Source of the DNA: Streptococcus parasanguinis
GTDB taxonomy: Bacteria; Bacillota; Bacilli; Lactobacillales; Streptococcaceae
Assembly: GCF_901875555.1 (NCBI RefSeq)
Contig: NZ_CABFMD010000001.1
Location: forward strand, 26,170-90,169
DNA length: 64,000 nucleotides
Direction: 5' to 3'
The position numbers and the translations under genes are program-made. This document shows positions 37,107 to 47,723 of this stretch, piece by piece; within the stretch, counting starts at the first letter, position 1; every line of letters starts with the position of its first letter. The notes beneath the pieces were generated by a model. The model worked only from the letters and a program-made list of their open reading frames with translations, did no database searches and had not been told where the DNA came from.

Positions 37107-39224
37107 TTATTCGTTATGATTGTTAGAGTCTTGCGAAGAAGGCTCAGATGGTTTAGATGGATTCTCTTCGTTTGAAGAGCTAGATGAAGATTCTTCATAC
37201 GAATACTGCTCAGTGGAATAACTTGGTTCATAGTAATAGTTATTGTAGTTGTTCTTACCGTTGTTTAAGTAGAGATAAGAGCCACTTCGATAAAGCCCAC
37301 TTGGTTGTGTCCAATCTGTATGACCAGAATTGTTGTTATTGGCAAGATAGAGCATCATTTGACGGTAAACATCTGTTGCCACCTGAATTCCGTTGTCTAA
37401 TACCGGAGTCAAGCGATTTGAATAACCCGTCCAGACGGCCATAGCATATTCGGGTGTGTATCCTACGAATGATTCAGATGGTGTTACAATACTTGAATAA
37501 CCTATATTTTTTGTTAACTTATTGACCTCGTTATCATCATAGTTTGATGTACCTGTCTTACCAGCTTGGTAGATTCCCGAAATGGCAGCATTTGTACCGG
37601 AACCAGACAAGAGAACTGTCTTCATCATATCTGTCATCATGTAGGCAGTTGTTGCTTTCATTGCACGAGTTCCTTCGGACTCAAATTCCTTGGTTGTGCC
37701 ATCACTAAAGACAACCCGACTAACATAGGATGGTTTGTAATAGGTACCGCCATTGGCAAAAGCAGCATAGGCAGCTGCCATTTTCTCACTGCTGGCTCCG
37801 TATTTGTTGCTAGAATCGCTAGTGTTACTCGAGATAGCGTTGGCGTAAACCATTTCTGGGTAATCGATCCCTAATCCATTGAGGAATTTCTTAGCTTGTT
37901 TAAGACCAACTTTTTCCAGGGCCTTCACCGCAGGCACGTTACGAGATTGTTGAATTGCGTAGGTAATGGACATGCTACCATAGTATGAACGGTCCCAGTT
38001 GTAGACAGGCGTTGATGAATGAGGGAAGTTGTATGGCGCATCTGTTGTAGTAGCTGCTGTAGAGGTATATTCCTCATGTTCAAGAGCGGGAGCATAATCT
38101 GAAATTGGTTTCATGGTTGATCCCCAGTCTCTATTGGTCTCAACTGCCTGGTTGGTTCCAAAGGAAACGTTGCTGGATTGGTGACGAGAACCGAGTTGGG
38201 CGATAACCTTACCATTATTCACATCAATAACAGTAGAAGCTACTTGCATTTCATCATCAGGATAATTGACATATTCATCTGTATTGTAGATATCCCACAA
38301 TTTCTTTTGGGCTTCAGTGTCAACGTTAGTATAGACATCCATCCCAGTTGTCAACAAATTGTAGCCCGTTTCTTCTTCGACCTGCTCGATCACTTCTTTC
38401 AGGTAATTATCCATATAGGCTGGATAACTGCTTGAAGAACTAAGACTTTGTAGACCATCTGTAACAGGTGTGTTGACCGCTGCTTCGTATTGCTTATTAG
38501 AAATGGTCTTCATATCAAGCATTTCTTTTAATACTAAGTTTCGGCGTTGTTGTGCTGCTTCAGGGTGGGAGTAGGGGTCGTATTGGTTTGGTGCTTGGGG
38601 CATCCCTGCAAGGAGTGCTAATTGAGGGAGCGAAAGATCTTTTAGATCTTTTCCGTAATAACTTTTCGCAGCCGTCTGCATTCCGTAGTTCCCATTCGCC
38701 ATAAATACTTTATTGACGTAATAGGTCAAGATTTCTTGTTTGGTTGCTTTCTTTTCTAGTTGGGTTGCTAACCAAGCTTCTTGGATCTTACGAGAGAGGG
38801 TACGGTCAGAGGCCGAAGTAGAGAAATAGGTTAATTTGATCAATTGCTGCGTCAAGGTTGATCCACCTTGACTTCCTCCTCGCAAGTTGTGAAGGAAGGA
38901 ACCGCCGATCCGAATGATGTCGACCCCGCGGTGATTGAAGAAACGGTGATCTTCAATCGCTACGATAGCATTGACCAAATCAGTAGGGATTTCATTTGCT
39001 GTAACGTTGATTCGTTTCTCAGCTCCCAAATCTGCGATCAAGTTATTTTGGTTGTCATAGATCTTACTCGATGTTGTTGCAACCAAATCTTTTTCAGATA
39101 AGGTTGGTGCTTTCATGGCATAATAACCAAATATCAGTCCGCCAAGGACGAATAAAAGTAAGAAAAATGAAATGGCTGCGATCGCAACATATTTCAACCA
39201 CTGAATGACTGTTTGTTTATTCAT
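37107..39224 (-). CDS. pbp1A: Penicillin-binding protein 1A
   Basis: A 705-residue class A PBP, bifunctional glycosyltransferase/transpeptidase. One N-terminal membrane segment (about 12-33); GT51 domain with catalytic Glu in [14 protein letters not shown] and the [11 protein letters not shown] segment; transpeptidase domain with GSTMKP (SxxK), QSRNVP (SxN) and [11 protein letters not shown] (KTG). A Ser/Asn/Tyr-rich tail of about 60 residues ends the protein. It begins immediately after the recU stop (TAAATG). The recU-pbp1A pairing is conserved in Firmicutes. Confidence 0.96.
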   Translation of the reverse strand: MNKQTVIQWLKYVAIAAISFFLLLFVLGGLIFGYYAMKAPTLSEKDLVATTSSKIYDNQNNLIADLGAEKRINVTANEIPTDLVNAIVAIEDHRFFNHRGVDIIRIGGSFLHNLRGGSQGGSTLTQQLIKLTYFSTSASDRTLSRKIQEAWLATQLEKKATKQEILTYYVNKVFMANGNYGMQTAAKSYYGKDLKDLSLPQLALLAGMPQAPNQYDPYSHPEAAQQRRNLVLKEMLDMKTISNKQYEAAVNTPVTDGLQSLSSSSSYPAYMDNYLKEVIEQVEEETGYNLLTTGMDVYTNVDTEAQKKLWDIYNTDEYVNYPDDEMQVASTVIDVNNGKVIAQLGSRHQSSNVSFGTNQAVETNRDWGSTMKPISDYAPALEHEEYTSTAATTTDAPYNFPHSSTPVYNWDRSYYGSMSITYAIQQSRNVPAVKALEKVGLKQAKKFLNGLGIDYPEMVYANAISSNTSDSSNKYGASSEKMAAAYAAFANGGTYYKPSYVSRVVFSDGTTKEFESEGTRAMKATTAYMMTDMMKTVLLSGSGTNAAISGIYQAGKTGTSNYDDNEVNKLTKNIGYSSIVTPSESFVGYTPEYAMAVWTGYSNRLTPVLDNGIQVATDVYRQMMLYLANNNNSGHTDWTQPSGLYRSGSYLYLNNGKNNYNNYYYEPSYSTEQYSYEESSSSSSNEENPSKPSEPSSQDSNNHNE

Positions 39225-39818
39225 TTAAATACCGCCTAGAAGTTTCTGTTCGATAATATCAAGATAAGGAACGCTCGGAAGTCGATTCTTATCTACTAGA
39301 AAGCCGTGCTCCTGAATATAGGAGAGAGGCATGGATTTACTACCATGATCGATGTTGTAATAGTGAATTAATGCAGGAGCAGGAAGTAAGTAGGTTTCAC
39401 TTAATTTTGCAAAATGCAAGAGAACGAAACAGATACCCCCTTGCTGGACAACTGCTTCCATATGATCGATCTGATGTTGATGAAAATTTTTCATCGGCAT
39501 CGATTGTTTTTGCTGTGTTTCTTTAGCTTCAAAATCGATATAGTGCCCTTTGTATACCCCAGAATAGTCCGTCGTTGAGGCTTGCCTGAAATAGGCTTCA
39601 ACAATCTTTGCCCGACTGCGACGTGGATAATCCACTTTCACGATTTGAACCGGGGTTGGTTTTTTGTGGATGACTGCCAGACCACGAGAAAGATAGTATT
39701 GATTGCTTTCGTTGATCATTTTTTCAAATGTCATCCCACGATTCGCAAAGTCGATCGGATGTTTCTTTTGTGTAGAGACCAAGGTTTTTTTGGCTACTTT
39801 ATGTGGATAGTTGACCAT
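39225..39818 (-). CDS. recU: Holliday junction resolvase RecU
   Basis: A 197-residue type II endonuclease-like resolvase cutting recombination intermediates. The family N-terminus [22 protein letters not shown], the active-site region [18 protein letters not shown] near residues 105-122 (Asp and Glu-x-Lys) and the stretch [17 protein letters not shown] are visible. It is co-transcribed with pbp1A and is divergent from the DUF1273 gene. Confidence 0.95.
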   Translation of the reverse strand: MVNYPHKVAKKTLVSTQKKHPIDFANRGMTFEKMINESNQYYLSRGLAVIHKKPTPVQIVKVDYPRRSRAKIVEAYFRQASTTDYSGVYKGHYIDFEAKETQQKQSMPMKNFHQHQIDHMEAVVQQGGICFVLLHFAKLSETYLLPAPALIHYYNIDHGSKSMPLSYIQEHGFLVDKNRLPSVPYLDIIEQKLLGGI

Positions 39819-39850
39819 AGTCCTCCTTATTGGTACAATTACATCACTCT

Positions 39851-39859
39851 ATTATATCA
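39851..39859 (-). promoter_or_regulatory. Extended -10 promoter of recU-pbp1A
   Basis: Minus strand TGA-TATAAT (plus-strand ATTATATCA). It overlaps the region that must also contain the divergent promoter of the DUF1273 gene. Confidence 0.6.
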
Positions 39860-39882
39860 TAAATTAGAATAATGAGGAAAAA

Positions 39883-40410
39883 ATGAATACCATACTTGTT
39901 GCAGGTTATAAGAGTTTTGATGTGGGAGTCTTTTCCAATAAAGACCCACGACTGACCATTATCAAAAAAGCCATTGAAAGAGATCTTCGTCGTTTATTTG
40001 AAGAAGGAGTGAAATGGTTAGTCTTTTCTGGAAATTTGGGATTTGAGGCTTGGGTACTAGAGGTTGCCTTTGCTTTAAAAAAAGACTACGATTTTCAAAT
40101 GGCGACGGTCTTTCTATTTGAGAATGTTGGGGAAAATTGGAATGAAAGCAATCAGGAGTTATTGGCGCGCTTTAAACAGGTGGATTTCGTGAAATATGCT
40201 TATCCCCACTATAGCAATCCGGGTCAATTAAAAGAGTACAATCGGTTTTTGATAGATAATGTGGATGGAGCTTACCTTTTTTACGATCCAGAAAATGAAA
40301 CCAATTTGAAATATCTTTACAAAATGATGTTAGAAAAAGAACTATTTTATATCAAACAATTAAGTTTTGATGACTTAAATGAACTTGCTGAAAATTTTTA
40401 CGAAAACTAA
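39883..40410 (+). CDS. DUF1273 (UPF0398/YpsA) SLOG-family protein
   Basis: A 175-residue Rossmann-like protein of the SLOG superfamily, related to nucleotide- or ligand-binding DprA/LOG-like domains. The N-terminus [14 protein letters not shown] and the segment [19 protein letters not shown] near residue 47 are characteristic. In Bacillus YpsA has been connected with division and sits next to gpsB, as here. No enzymatic activity is established to my knowledge. It is divergent from recU and followed by gpsB. Confidence 0.88.
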   Translation: MNTILVAGYKSFDVGVFSNKDPRLTIIKKAIERDLRRLFEEGVKWLVFSGNLGFEAWVLEVAFALKKDYDFQMATVFLFENVGENWNESNQELLARFKQVDFVKYAYPHYSNPGQLKEYNRFLIDNVDGAYLFYDPENETNLKYLYKMMLEKELFYIKQLSFDDLNELAENFYEN

Positions 40411-40420
40411 GTGTTATACC

Positions 40421-40450
40421 TTGATTTTTCTTACCAATTTTTTATATAAT
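40421..40450 (+). promoter_or_regulatory. Promoter of gpsB
   Basis: TTGATT at 40421-40426, an 18-base spacer and TATAAT at 40445-40450. Confidence 0.75.
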
Positions 40451-40479
40451 TGAGGTGATGAACTAGATTGGAGAGAGTT

Positions 40480-40821
40480 ATGGCAAGTATTATTTTTACT
40501 GCGAAAGATATTTTTGATCAAGATTTCAAACGAGAAGTTCGTGGTTATAGTAAAGATGAAGTAAATGAATTTTTGGATGATGTCATAAAAGACTATGAAA
40601 CCTATGCTACTTTAGTGAAGGAATTGCGTGAAGAAAACGCCCGCCTTCGTGAAGAACTTGCCCAAAAAGCACAGGAAACACCACAAACATCTCCGATTGC
40701 CAGCACCGCTACGCAAGAATTCCCGCAAGTGACGACAGCGACGAACTTTGATATTCTCAAACGACTCAATCGTTTGGAAAAAGAAGTTTTTGGGAAACAG
40801 ATCGTAGATCGCGATTATTAA
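40480..40821 (+). CDS. gpsB: Cell division adaptor GpsB
   Basis: A 113-residue DivIVA-like coiled-coil protein. The N-terminal membrane/PBP-binding domain has [40 protein letters not shown] sequence (residues 4-39), followed by coiled coil to about 65, a Pro/Thr-rich linker and the C-terminal trimerisation helix ([16 protein letters not shown]). In streptococci GpsB coordinates septal and peripheral wall growth with StkP, PBP2a and MreC. ATG 40480 with GGAGAG upstream is used; the TTG at 40468 is less likely. Confidence 0.95.
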   Translation: MASIIFTAKDIFDQDFKREVRGYSKDEVNEFLDDVIKDYETYATLVKELREENARLREELAQKAQETPQTSPIASTATQEFPQVTTATNFDILKRLNRLEKEVFGKQIVDRDY

Positions 40822-40832
40822 TCCTTTAGATC

Positions 40833-41214
40833 GTGCAATTTTTGGATAATCGCGTGAGAGGATGCTCTCATGAGGAAAGTCCATGCTAGCACAGGCTGTG
40901 ATGCCTGTAGTGTTTGTGCTAGGTGAATCCATAAGCCTAGGGACTTGGTATTCAAGTTACGGCGAGTGAAGGAGCTAAGTCTAAGGATAAGCTCTAGTAA
41001 CTCTGAAAGTGCCACAGTGACGTAGTTTTTAGGGAAACCTAAAAAGTGGAACGCGGTAAACCCCTCAAGCTAGCAACCCAAACTTTGGTCGGGGCATGGA
41101 ATGCGTGGAAACGAACATAGCATTCTGACTGGAAACAGTAGACAGATGATTATCGAAGGAAATGGTACCTAGTCATTTCTGGAACAAAACATGGCTTATA
41201 GAAAATTGCATATA
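40833..41214 (+). ncRNA. rnpB: RNase P RNA (type B)
   Basis: The catalytic RNA of RNase P. The closing helix pairs GTGCAATTTT at the 5' end with AAAATTGCAT at the 3' end. The universally conserved GAGGAAAGTCCATGCTAGCAC segment lies at about 40869-40890, and GACAGATGATTATCGAAGG near 41141-41160. The arrangement is the Firmicute B type. It lies between gpsB and the rlmL-like gene. I see no separate strong promoter; read-through from gpsB may contribute. Confidence 0.95.
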
Positions 41215-41253
41215 GGTTGATGAGGTGGAGAGTGATCTCAACCTCCTTTTTTA
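41215..41253 (+). terminator. Terminator after rnpB
   Basis: AGGTTGA (41215-41221) pairs with TCAACCT (41239-41245), followed by T's. Confidence 0.8.
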
Positions 41254-41269
41254 AAGTGATAGGAATAAG

Positions 41270-42427
41270 ATGAAAAAACAATTTGAATTGATTGCAACGG
41301 CTGCTGCTGGTATAGAGGCTGTTGTTGGTCGAGAACTACGCGATCTTGGCTACGATTGCCAGGTTGAAAATGGACGGGTTCGATTTCAAGGAGACCGTCG
41401 AGCAATCATCGAGACAAATCTCTGGTTGCGCGCGGCTGATCGAGTGAAAATTGTGGTTGGGACTTTTCCAGCCAAAACATTCGAAGAACTCTTTCAAGGT
41501 GTCTTTGCTTTGGATTGGGAAAATTATTTGCCTTTAGGATCACGTTTTCCTATTTCTAAGGCTAAATGTGTCAAATCAAAACTGCATAATGAACCTAGCG
41601 TTCAGGCTATTTCGAAAAAAGCAGTGGTTAAAAAATTACAAAAACACTATGCCCGACCAGAAGGTGTTCCTCTCATGGAAAATGGGGCAGAGTTTAAGAT
41701 TGAAGTATCGATCCTTAAAGACCAAGCCACCGTCTTGATTGACACCACTGGTAGTAGCCTCTTCAAACGTGGTTATCGGACTGAAAAAGGGGGGGCCCCT
41801 ATTAAGGAAAATATGGCGGCAGCCATCCTTCTGCTGTCAAACTGGTATCCAGATAAGCCCTTGATTGACCCGACATGTGGTTCTGGAACGTTTTGTATTG
41901 AGGCAGCGATGATTGCGAGAAAGATGGCACCTGGATTGCGTCGGACCTTTTCTTTTGAAGAATGGAACTGGATAGATGATCGCTTGATTCATGAAGTCCG
42001 TCAAGAAGCGAGCAGGAAAATCAATCGAGAGATCGAATTGGATATTATGGGAACCGATATCGATGCACGGATGGTTGAAATTGCAAAAGAAAATGCCCAG
42101 AAAGCGGGCGTTAGCAGTGACATTACTTTCAAACAAATGCGAGTTCAAGATCTTCACTCAGATAAGATCAACGGAGTGATTATCTCCAACCCTCCATATG
42201 GAGAACGCTTATCCGATGATGAAGGTGTGACGAAATTGTATGCTGAAATGGGGCACGTATTTGCACCTCTCAAAACCTGGAGTAAATTTATCCTAACCAG
42301 TGATGAAGGTTTTGAATCTAAATTCGGAAGTAAAGCAGATAAAAAGCGAAAACTTTATAACGGAACCCTAAAAGTTGATCTCTACCAATATTTTGGGGAA
42401 CGTGTAAAACGGCAGATAAAGGAATAG
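41270..42427 (+). CDS. rlmL: THUMP-domain class I SAM-dependent RNA methyltransferase (RlmL/YpsC-like)
   Basis: A 385-residue protein with an N-terminal THUMP RNA-binding domain (about 45-155) and a C-terminal Rossmann methyltransferase domain. The SAM/catalytic region has DPTCGSGTFCIEA near residue 199 and the N2-guanine-type motif NPPYGERL near 305. E. coli RlmL makes m2G2445 in 23S rRNA; this protein corresponds to only the first half of that fused enzyme, as is usual in Firmicutes. The rRNA target is therefore inferred. Confidence 0.88.
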   Translation: MKKQFELIATAAAGIEAVVGRELRDLGYDCQVENGRVRFQGDRRAIIETNLWLRAADRVKIVVGTFPAKTFEELFQGVFALDWENYLPLGSRFPISKAKCVKSKLHNEPSVQAISKKAVVKKLQKHYARPEGVPLMENGAEFKIEVSILKDQATVLIDTTGSSLFKRGYRTEKGGAPIKENMAAAILLLSNWYPDKPLIDPTCGSGTFCIEAAMIARKMAPGLRRTFSFEEWNWIDDRLIHEVRQEASRKINREIELDIMGTDIDARMVEIAKENAQKAGVSSDITFKQMRVQDLHSDKINGVIISNPPYGERLSDDEGVTKLYAEMGHVFAPLKTWSKFILTSDEGFESKFGSKADKKRKLYNGTLKVDLYQYFGERVKRQIKE

Positions 42428-42438
42428 AAAGGATTTTT

Positions 42439-43872
42439 ATGACAGAGAAGGATACAAAGCCATTAGAGCAAGAAAAAGAATCAATTTTAGATTTTGAAGA
42501 TGCTAAAGAGATGACGATTGGGCAGGCCAATCGAAAGGCAGAAGAAATCGAGGCAGGTGTAACAGAGGGTGATAATGTCTTAGACAAATACATCAAACAA
42601 CACCGGGCAGAAATTGAAGCAGAAAAATACGATACAAAGATTTTGGCCAAAGAGGAATTGGCTAAAGCTGAAGAGTTGGCAGCTACAGAAACAGTTGCTG
42701 AAGTTGCTGGAGTAGTGGAAGTACCGGAAGTAACGGAAGTACCGGAAACTGTCTTGGAACAAAGGCCTGAAATGGATGCCATCTCAACAGAATTACCAGC
42801 TAAGATTAAATTTGGACCAACACCAACCGAACCAATTGTAGAAACAGAGGACCTTCCTGAGGAGACTCCAAGCAATGCTGGTAAACGAATCAAAGCGGTT
42901 CTATACTCTGCATTAGGTCTTGCGATTGTCGGTTCGGCCATTTTTGTGACCTATAACTGGATGCACAGTCGTGGAAAATCTGGGGGTACAACAGTTGTAT
43001 CTTCTTCATCTAGCAAGTCATCTTCTACTTCTAAATCAAGTAGCAGTGAAACACAAGCTCAAAAATTGGAAGAGTTTACCAAAGCTTACGATGCCTTTTT
43101 TGTAGACGAATCGAAAAGTGGGCTAAAAAATGATAAATTCGGAGACTTGGAAAATCTGAAGAAACTGCTGGACAAATTAGAAGGAAGCAGTGATTATAAT
43201 GCGGCTAAAACAAAATATGAAGACCTTGTGAAGCAAGTTTCTGCCATTCAAAAAGTGAATTCTCAATTCAATTCTCCTGTGATCAAAGATGGAGTTCTTG
43301 ATGCAACTGCCAAAGCAAAAAGTGATGCGACCTTTGCTGAAACAAAGACAGGCAATGAAAAATTAGATAGCTTATTAAATGAGGCGGTAGCGCAAGGACG
43401 TTCACAACAGGTTGCGACACCGGCACCAGTGACTGGAACAGGAGGTACAGGTACTTCTAATGCAACTCCAGCCCCAGCTCAAGCAGAAACGCCTACGGCC
43501 CCAGCTGTCAATGCTGCTACAGGTGGTGCAGGAACGGCAAATCCAGGCTATTCAGGGTACGGTCTTCCAAGTGATGGTGTCCCACTTCAGCGGAACCTGA
43601 GCCGTGTGCCGTATAACCAAGCGGCTATCAATGATGTCAATAACCCAGCCTGGGTGTTTGGTGATGGTATCCTTGAAAAAGTACTGAACATTGCTCGTAA
43701 ACGTGGACATATCACTGGCAATCAATACATTTTAGAGCGCGTCAATATCATTAATGGTAATGGCTATTACAACCTCTTCAAACCAGATGGAACCTACCTC
43801 TTTAGTATCAATGCCAAGACTGGTTATTTCGTAGGGAACGGAAAAGGTCATTCAGATGCTCTGGATTATTAA
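42439..43872 (+). CDS. mapZ: Mid-cell-anchored protein Z (MapZ/LocZ)
   Basis: A 477-residue bitopic membrane protein that marks the division site in streptococci and positions FtsZ. The cytoplasmic part (about 1-150) is acidic and includes DFEDAKEMTIGQANRK near the N-terminus, which binds FtsZ in the pneumococcal protein and contains Thr targets of StkP. One membrane segment (about 153-174), a Ser-rich linker, an extracellular helical domain (about 205-330), a Thr/Ala/Pro/Gly linker and the conserved C-terminal wall-binding domain ending NGKGHSDALDY. The position after the rlmL-like gene matches S. pneumoniae. Confidence 0.93.
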   Translation: MTEKDTKPLEQEKESILDFEDAKEMTIGQANRKAEEIEAGVTEGDNVLDKYIKQHRAEIEAEKYDTKILAKEELAKAEELAATETVAEVAGVVEVPEVTEVPETVLEQRPEMDAISTELPAKIKFGPTPTEPIVETEDLPEETPSNAGKRIKAVLYSALGLAIVGSAIFVTYNWMHSRGKSGGTTVVSSSSSKSSSTSKSSSSETQAQKLEEFTKAYDAFFVDESKSGLKNDKFGDLENLKKLLDKLEGSSDYNAAKTKYEDLVKQVSAIQKVNSQFNSPVIKDGVLDATAKAKSDATFAETKTGNEKLDSLLNEAVAQGRSQQVATPAPVTGTGGTGTSNATPAPAQAETPTAPAVNAATGGAGTANPGYSGYGLPSDGVPLQRNLSRVPYNQAAINDVNNPAWVFGDGILEKVLNIARKRGHITGNQYILERVNIINGNGYYNLFKPDGTYLFSINAKTGYFVGNGKGHSDALDY

Positions 43873-43916
43873 TGCCTGAGGAAGCATACCATTTCTGGAA
43901 AAAATGACAATAAAAA

Positions 43917-44225
43917 AGGATGAACCACAGGCTCATCTCAGATTGAAGATAACATCATCTTAAAAACTTTCCTTAGGTGAGTACGGACGTCAGCGAACTT
44001 CTTCGAAGTTCCATGACTAATTATTGAGCCTAAGGTCTCAATAATTCCGAGTGCCTGAAACATTTTTGTTTCAGGCGCTTTTCTCACAGCGGAAAGTTTC
44101 AGTATTTTCTTAAATCAATTTAAAAATTGAAACTCAATTATATTTTTTTGCAGAATCACTTAACTTATTTTACTTTAAAATAGTTTGTCTACATTCTAGG
44201 ATGAACCAAAGGTTCATCCTTTTTT
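43917..44225 (+). repeat. Structured intergenic element, copy B
   Basis: Same plan as copy A. Core 43964-44099: outer helix AAACTTTCC/GGAAAGTTT (43964-43972/44091-44099) plus GTGAG/CTCAC (43977-43981/44083-44087); P2 43989-44017; P3 44019-44028/44037-44046; P4 44051-44061/44068-44078; CCTTAGG (43971-43977) complementary to CCTAAGG (44029-44035). Relative to copy A, the P3 pair T-A is A-T here, and other stem differences keep pairing or improve it. The 5' arm GGATGAACC (43918-43926) recurs as the 5' strand of the terminator at 44199-44225. Confidence 0.8.
44199..44225 (+). terminator. Terminator at the 3' end of element B
   Basis: GGATGAACC (44199-44207), loop AAA, GGTTCATCC (44211-44219), then T's. 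It ends mapZ transcription, facing luxS. Confidence 0.9.
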
Positions 44226-44230
44226 GAGTC

Positions 44231-44713
44231 TTAAACAACATGACGTTCAAAGGGATCGTCCGAAATTCCTTGATCTAGTATCAAGCGACACCATTCTTTG
44301 GCTGAGAAGAGACTGTGATCCTTGTAATTTCCACAAGACTCAATGGTTGTGCCTGGGACATCCTCCCAAGTGCTGACAGATGCAATTTCTTCTAAAGATT
44401 CTTTAATCACTTTAGCAATTTCTGTACTTGAATGCTGTCCCCACATGATCATATGAAAACCGGTGCGACATCCAAATGGGGAACAGTCAATCATACCATC
44501 TATGCGTTTGCGAATGAGCATCGCAAGAAGATGCTCGATGGTGTGGAGCCCTGCCGTTGGAATCGCATTTTCATTCGGCTGCACCAGGCGAATATCAAAG
44601 TTAGAGATGATATCTCCTTTGGGTCCAGTTTCCTCACCAATCAAGCGAACATAAGGGGCCTTCACAGCTGTATGGTCCAATTCAAAACTTTCAACAATTA
44701 CTTCTTTTGTCAT
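44231..44713 (-). CDS. luxS: S-ribosylhomocysteine lyase LuxS
   Basis: A 160-residue metalloenzyme that splits S-ribosylhomocysteine into homocysteine and DPD, the precursor of autoinducer-2. The metal site HTIEHLLA (HxxEH) near residue 54 and the third ligand Cys in ESCGNYKDH near 128 are present, together with [16 protein letters not shown] 44713 is chosen over the TTG at 44719. It is monocistronic and convergent with mapZ and element B. Confidence 0.96.
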   Translation of the reverse strand: MTKEVIVESFELDHTAVKAPYVRLIGEETGPKGDIISNFDIRLVQPNENAIPTAGLHTIEHLLAMLIRKRIDGMIDCSPFGCRTGFHMIMWGQHSSTEIAKVIKESLEEIASVSTWEDVPGTTIESCGNYKDHSLFSAKEWCRLILDQGISDDPFERHVV

Positions 44714-44739
44714 ACTCAAATCCTTCTTTGTTTTTCTTG

Positions 44740-44769
44740 ATTATAGCATAAAAAAACAGATTCAACAAA
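44740..44769 (-). promoter_or_regulatory. Promoter of luxS
   Basis: Minus strand TTTGTT, an 18-base spacer, TATAAT with TGC extended -10. Confidence 0.7.
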
Positions 44770-44870
44770 GTGGAAATAGATGAATTTCTCATAGGTGGGA
44801 CATGAAAGAAAAGTGGGTAAAAGAACAATTGCTAAGTGAAAATATAAAAGGTTTTTCCTGTTTTTTTAGA

Positions 44871-44898
44871 TTGTTAATTTTAGTAATTTATGGTAAAA
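44871..44898 (+). promoter_or_regulatory. Promoter of rny
   Basis: TTGTTA at 44871-44876, a 16-base spacer and TAAAAT at 44893-44898 with TGG extended -10. Confidence 0.7.
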
Positions 44899-44947
44899 TG
44901 TAAAAGAATTTTTAATTCAACTAATTAAATAGATTTGGGGTAAAAGC

Positions 44948-46555
44948 ATGAATTTTTTAATTACAGGTGTTTTTGCCGCGGTCATTGGTTTAGTCATTGG
45001 ATATGTGGGAACTGCTCTTAAAATGAAAGCTTCAAAAGAAGCTGCGGAACTCACCCTTTTAAATGCTGAACAAGAAGCAACGAATTTACGTGGACAGGCA
45101 GAACGCGAAGCTGACTTGATTTTAAAAGAGGCAAAGCATGAGTCAAGTTCACTTAAAAAAGAAGCACTTTTGGAGGCAAAGGAAGAAGCCAGAAAATATC
45201 GTGAAGAGGTCGATGCTGAGTTTAAGTCAGAACGACAAGAATTGAAGCAATTAGAAAGCCGTTTGGCAGAACGTGCTAGCAATCTTGATCGCAAAGACGA
45301 CATTTTAACAAGCAAAGAACAGTCTCTTGAACACAAAGAGCAAAGTCTTACAGATAGAACTAAACACATTGATACGCGTGAACAACAGCTGGAAGAGCTT
45401 GAACACAAGAAAGTAGAAGAACTGGAACGTGTCGCTGCTCTAAGTCAAGGAGAAGCGCGTGACATTATTTTGAATCAGACGGAAGATCAACTTTCAAAAG
45501 AAATTGCATCACGAATTCGTGATGCTGAGTTGGAAGTGAAGGAACGTTCTGATAAGATGGCAAAAGACATTCTTGTCCAAGCTATGCAACGGATGGCAGG
45601 TGATTTTGTTGCTGAGCAAACAAACTCAACCGTTCATTTGCCAGATGATAGCATGAAGGGCCGTATTATCGGTCGTGAAGGTCGCAATATTCGTACCTTT
45701 GAGAGCTTAACAGGCGTCGATGTGATTATTGATGATACGCCTGAAGTGGTGACCTTGTCAGGGTTTGATCCGATTCGTCGTGAAATTGCCCGTATGACAA
45801 TGGAGAGCCTTCTCAAAGATGGTCGCATTCATCCAGCCCGCATCGAAGAGCTGGTTGAGAAGAACCGTCAGGAAATTGACAATCGTATTCGTGAATACGG
45901 TGAGGCTGCTGCCTATGAAATCGGTGCGCCAAACCTCCATCCAGATTTGATGAAAATTATGGGACGGTTGCAATTCCGTACTTCTTATGGTCAAAACGTT
46001 TTACGTCACTCCATTGAAGTTGCCAAACTTTCTGGTATTATTGCCAGCGAGTTGGGTGAAAATGCTACCTTGGCACGACGTGCAGGATTCTTACATGATA
46101 TCGGTAAAGCAATTGACCGTGAAGTGGAAGGAAGTCACGTTGAAATTGGGACAGAATTGGCACGGAAGTACAAGGAACATCCAGTGGTTGTCAATACCAT
46201 TGCCAGTCACCATGGTGATGTGGAACCTGAAAGTGTTATCGCGGTCATTGTCGCTGCAGCAGATGCTTTGAGTGCAGCTCGACCTGGAGCACGAAGTGAG
46301 TCACTTGAAAGCTACATCAAACGCTTGCAAGATCTAGAAGAAATTGCAAATAGTTTTGAAGGAGTTAAAACAAGTTTCGCCCTTCAAGCGGGTCGTGAAA
46401 TCCGTATTATGGTTAGCCCTGAGGCCATCAAGGATGATAAAGTGACGATCTTGGCTCATGATATTCGTGAGAAGATCGAATCTAATCTTGAATATCCTGG
46501 AAACATTAAGGTTACCGTTATTCGAGAATTGCGTGCAGTAGATTACGCAAAATAA
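44948..46555 (+). CDS. rny: Ribonuclease Y
   Basis: A 535-residue membrane-bound endoribonuclease that starts mRNA decay in Gram-positive bacteria. N-terminal membrane segment (about 3-23), long Glu/Lys-rich coiled coil (about 30-205), KH domain with [15 protein letters not shown] near 228, and HD domain with the metal pair in [12 protein letters not shown] near 385. Length is close to the family norm. It is monocistronic with a perfect terminator. Confidence 0.96.
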   Translation: MNFLITGVFAAVIGLVIGYVGTALKMKASKEAAELTLLNAEQEATNLRGQAEREADLILKEAKHESSSLKKEALLEAKEEARKYREEVDAEFKSERQELKQLESRLAERASNLDRKDDILTSKEQSLEHKEQSLTDRTKHIDTREQQLEELEHKKVEELERVAALSQGEARDIILNQTEDQLSKEIASRIRDAELEVKERSDKMAKDILVQAMQRMAGDFVAEQTNSTVHLPDDSMKGRIIGREGRNIRTFESLTGVDVIIDDTPEVVTLSGFDPIRREIARMTMESLLKDGRIHPARIEELVEKNRQEIDNRIREYGEAAAYEIGAPNLHPDLMKIMGRLQFRTSYGQNVLRHSIEVAKLSGIIASELGENATLARRAGFLHDIGKAIDREVEGSHVEIGTELARKYKEHPVVVNTIASHHGDVEPESVIAVIVAAADALSAARPGARSESLESYIKRLQDLEEIANSFEGVKTSFALQAGREIRIMVSPEAIKDDKVTILAHDIREKIESNLEYPGNIKVTVIRELRAVDYAK

Positions 46556-46556
46556 A

Positions 46557-46592
46557 CAAAAAGCTTGAGATCTAGTATCTCAAGCTTTTTTG
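46557..46592 (+). terminator. Terminator after rny
   Basis: AAGCTTGAGAT (46561-46571) pairs with ATCTCAAGCTT (46577-46587), flanked by A's and T's. Confidence 0.93.
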
Positions 46593-46606
46593 AATGAAAA
46601 AATCAG

Positions 46607-46635
46607 TTGAAAATTAAGCCGATTTTTGTTACACT
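46607..46635 (+). promoter_or_regulatory. Promoter of gmk-rpoZ
   Basis: TTGAAA at 46607-46612, a 17-base spacer and TACACT at 46630-46635 with TGT extended -10. Confidence 0.8.
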
Positions 46636-46641
46636 AGATAG

Positions 46642-47295
<654 letters not shown>

Positions 47296-47320
47296 ATAAT
47301 TAGAAATTAGGTATAGAAAT

Positions 47321-47635
47321 ATGATGTTAAAACCTTCTATTGATACATTGCTTGACAAAGTACCATCAAAATACTCATTGGTCATTCTTGAGGCAAAACG
47401 GGCCCACGAATTGGAAAGTGGTGCGGTGCCAACTCAAGAATTCCAATCAGTTAAATCAACATTACAAGCGCTTGAAGAAATCGAGTCTGGAAACGTAGTT
47501 GTTCACCCGGATCCAGAAGCAAAACGTGAAGCGCTTCGTCGTCGGATTGAAGCAGAACGGATTCGTAAAGAAGAAGAAGAGCGCAAAATTAAGGAACAAA
47601 TTGCCAAAGAAAAAGAAGATGGTGAAAAAATTTAA
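47321..47635 (+). CDS. rpoZ: RNA polymerase omega subunit
   Basis: A 104-residue omega subunit that helps assemble beta' in RNA polymerase. The conserved [20 protein letters not shown] start and the [10 protein letters not shown] segment near residue 26 are present; the second half is a charged, Glu/Lys/Arg-rich helix ending [11 protein letters not shown], typical for streptococci. Two ATGs are adjacent (47321 and 47324); either could be used. Confidence 0.93.
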   Translation: MMLKPSIDTLLDKVPSKYSLVILEAKRAHELESGAVPTQEFQSVKSTLQALEEIESGNVVVHPDPEAKREALRRRIEAERIRKEEEERKIKEQIAKEKEDGEKI

Positions 47636-47723
47636 GGTTGGGGGCTTCTCAATCTTATTTTTTGCTATTTAAAGGGTTCCGTGATAAAGTAAAGCTCATA
47701 TGATAGAGGCTGGAGGTGAAAAA

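Noticed and set aside
40612..41015. Minus-strand frames across gpsB and rnpB
   Set aside because: They overlap a conserved structural RNA and a conserved protein gene.
42318..42941. A 207-residue minus-strand frame across the end of the rlmL-like gene and the start of mapZ
   Set aside because: Low-complexity Ser/Ala/Val-rich translation that is the shadow of the acidic mapZ N-terminus.
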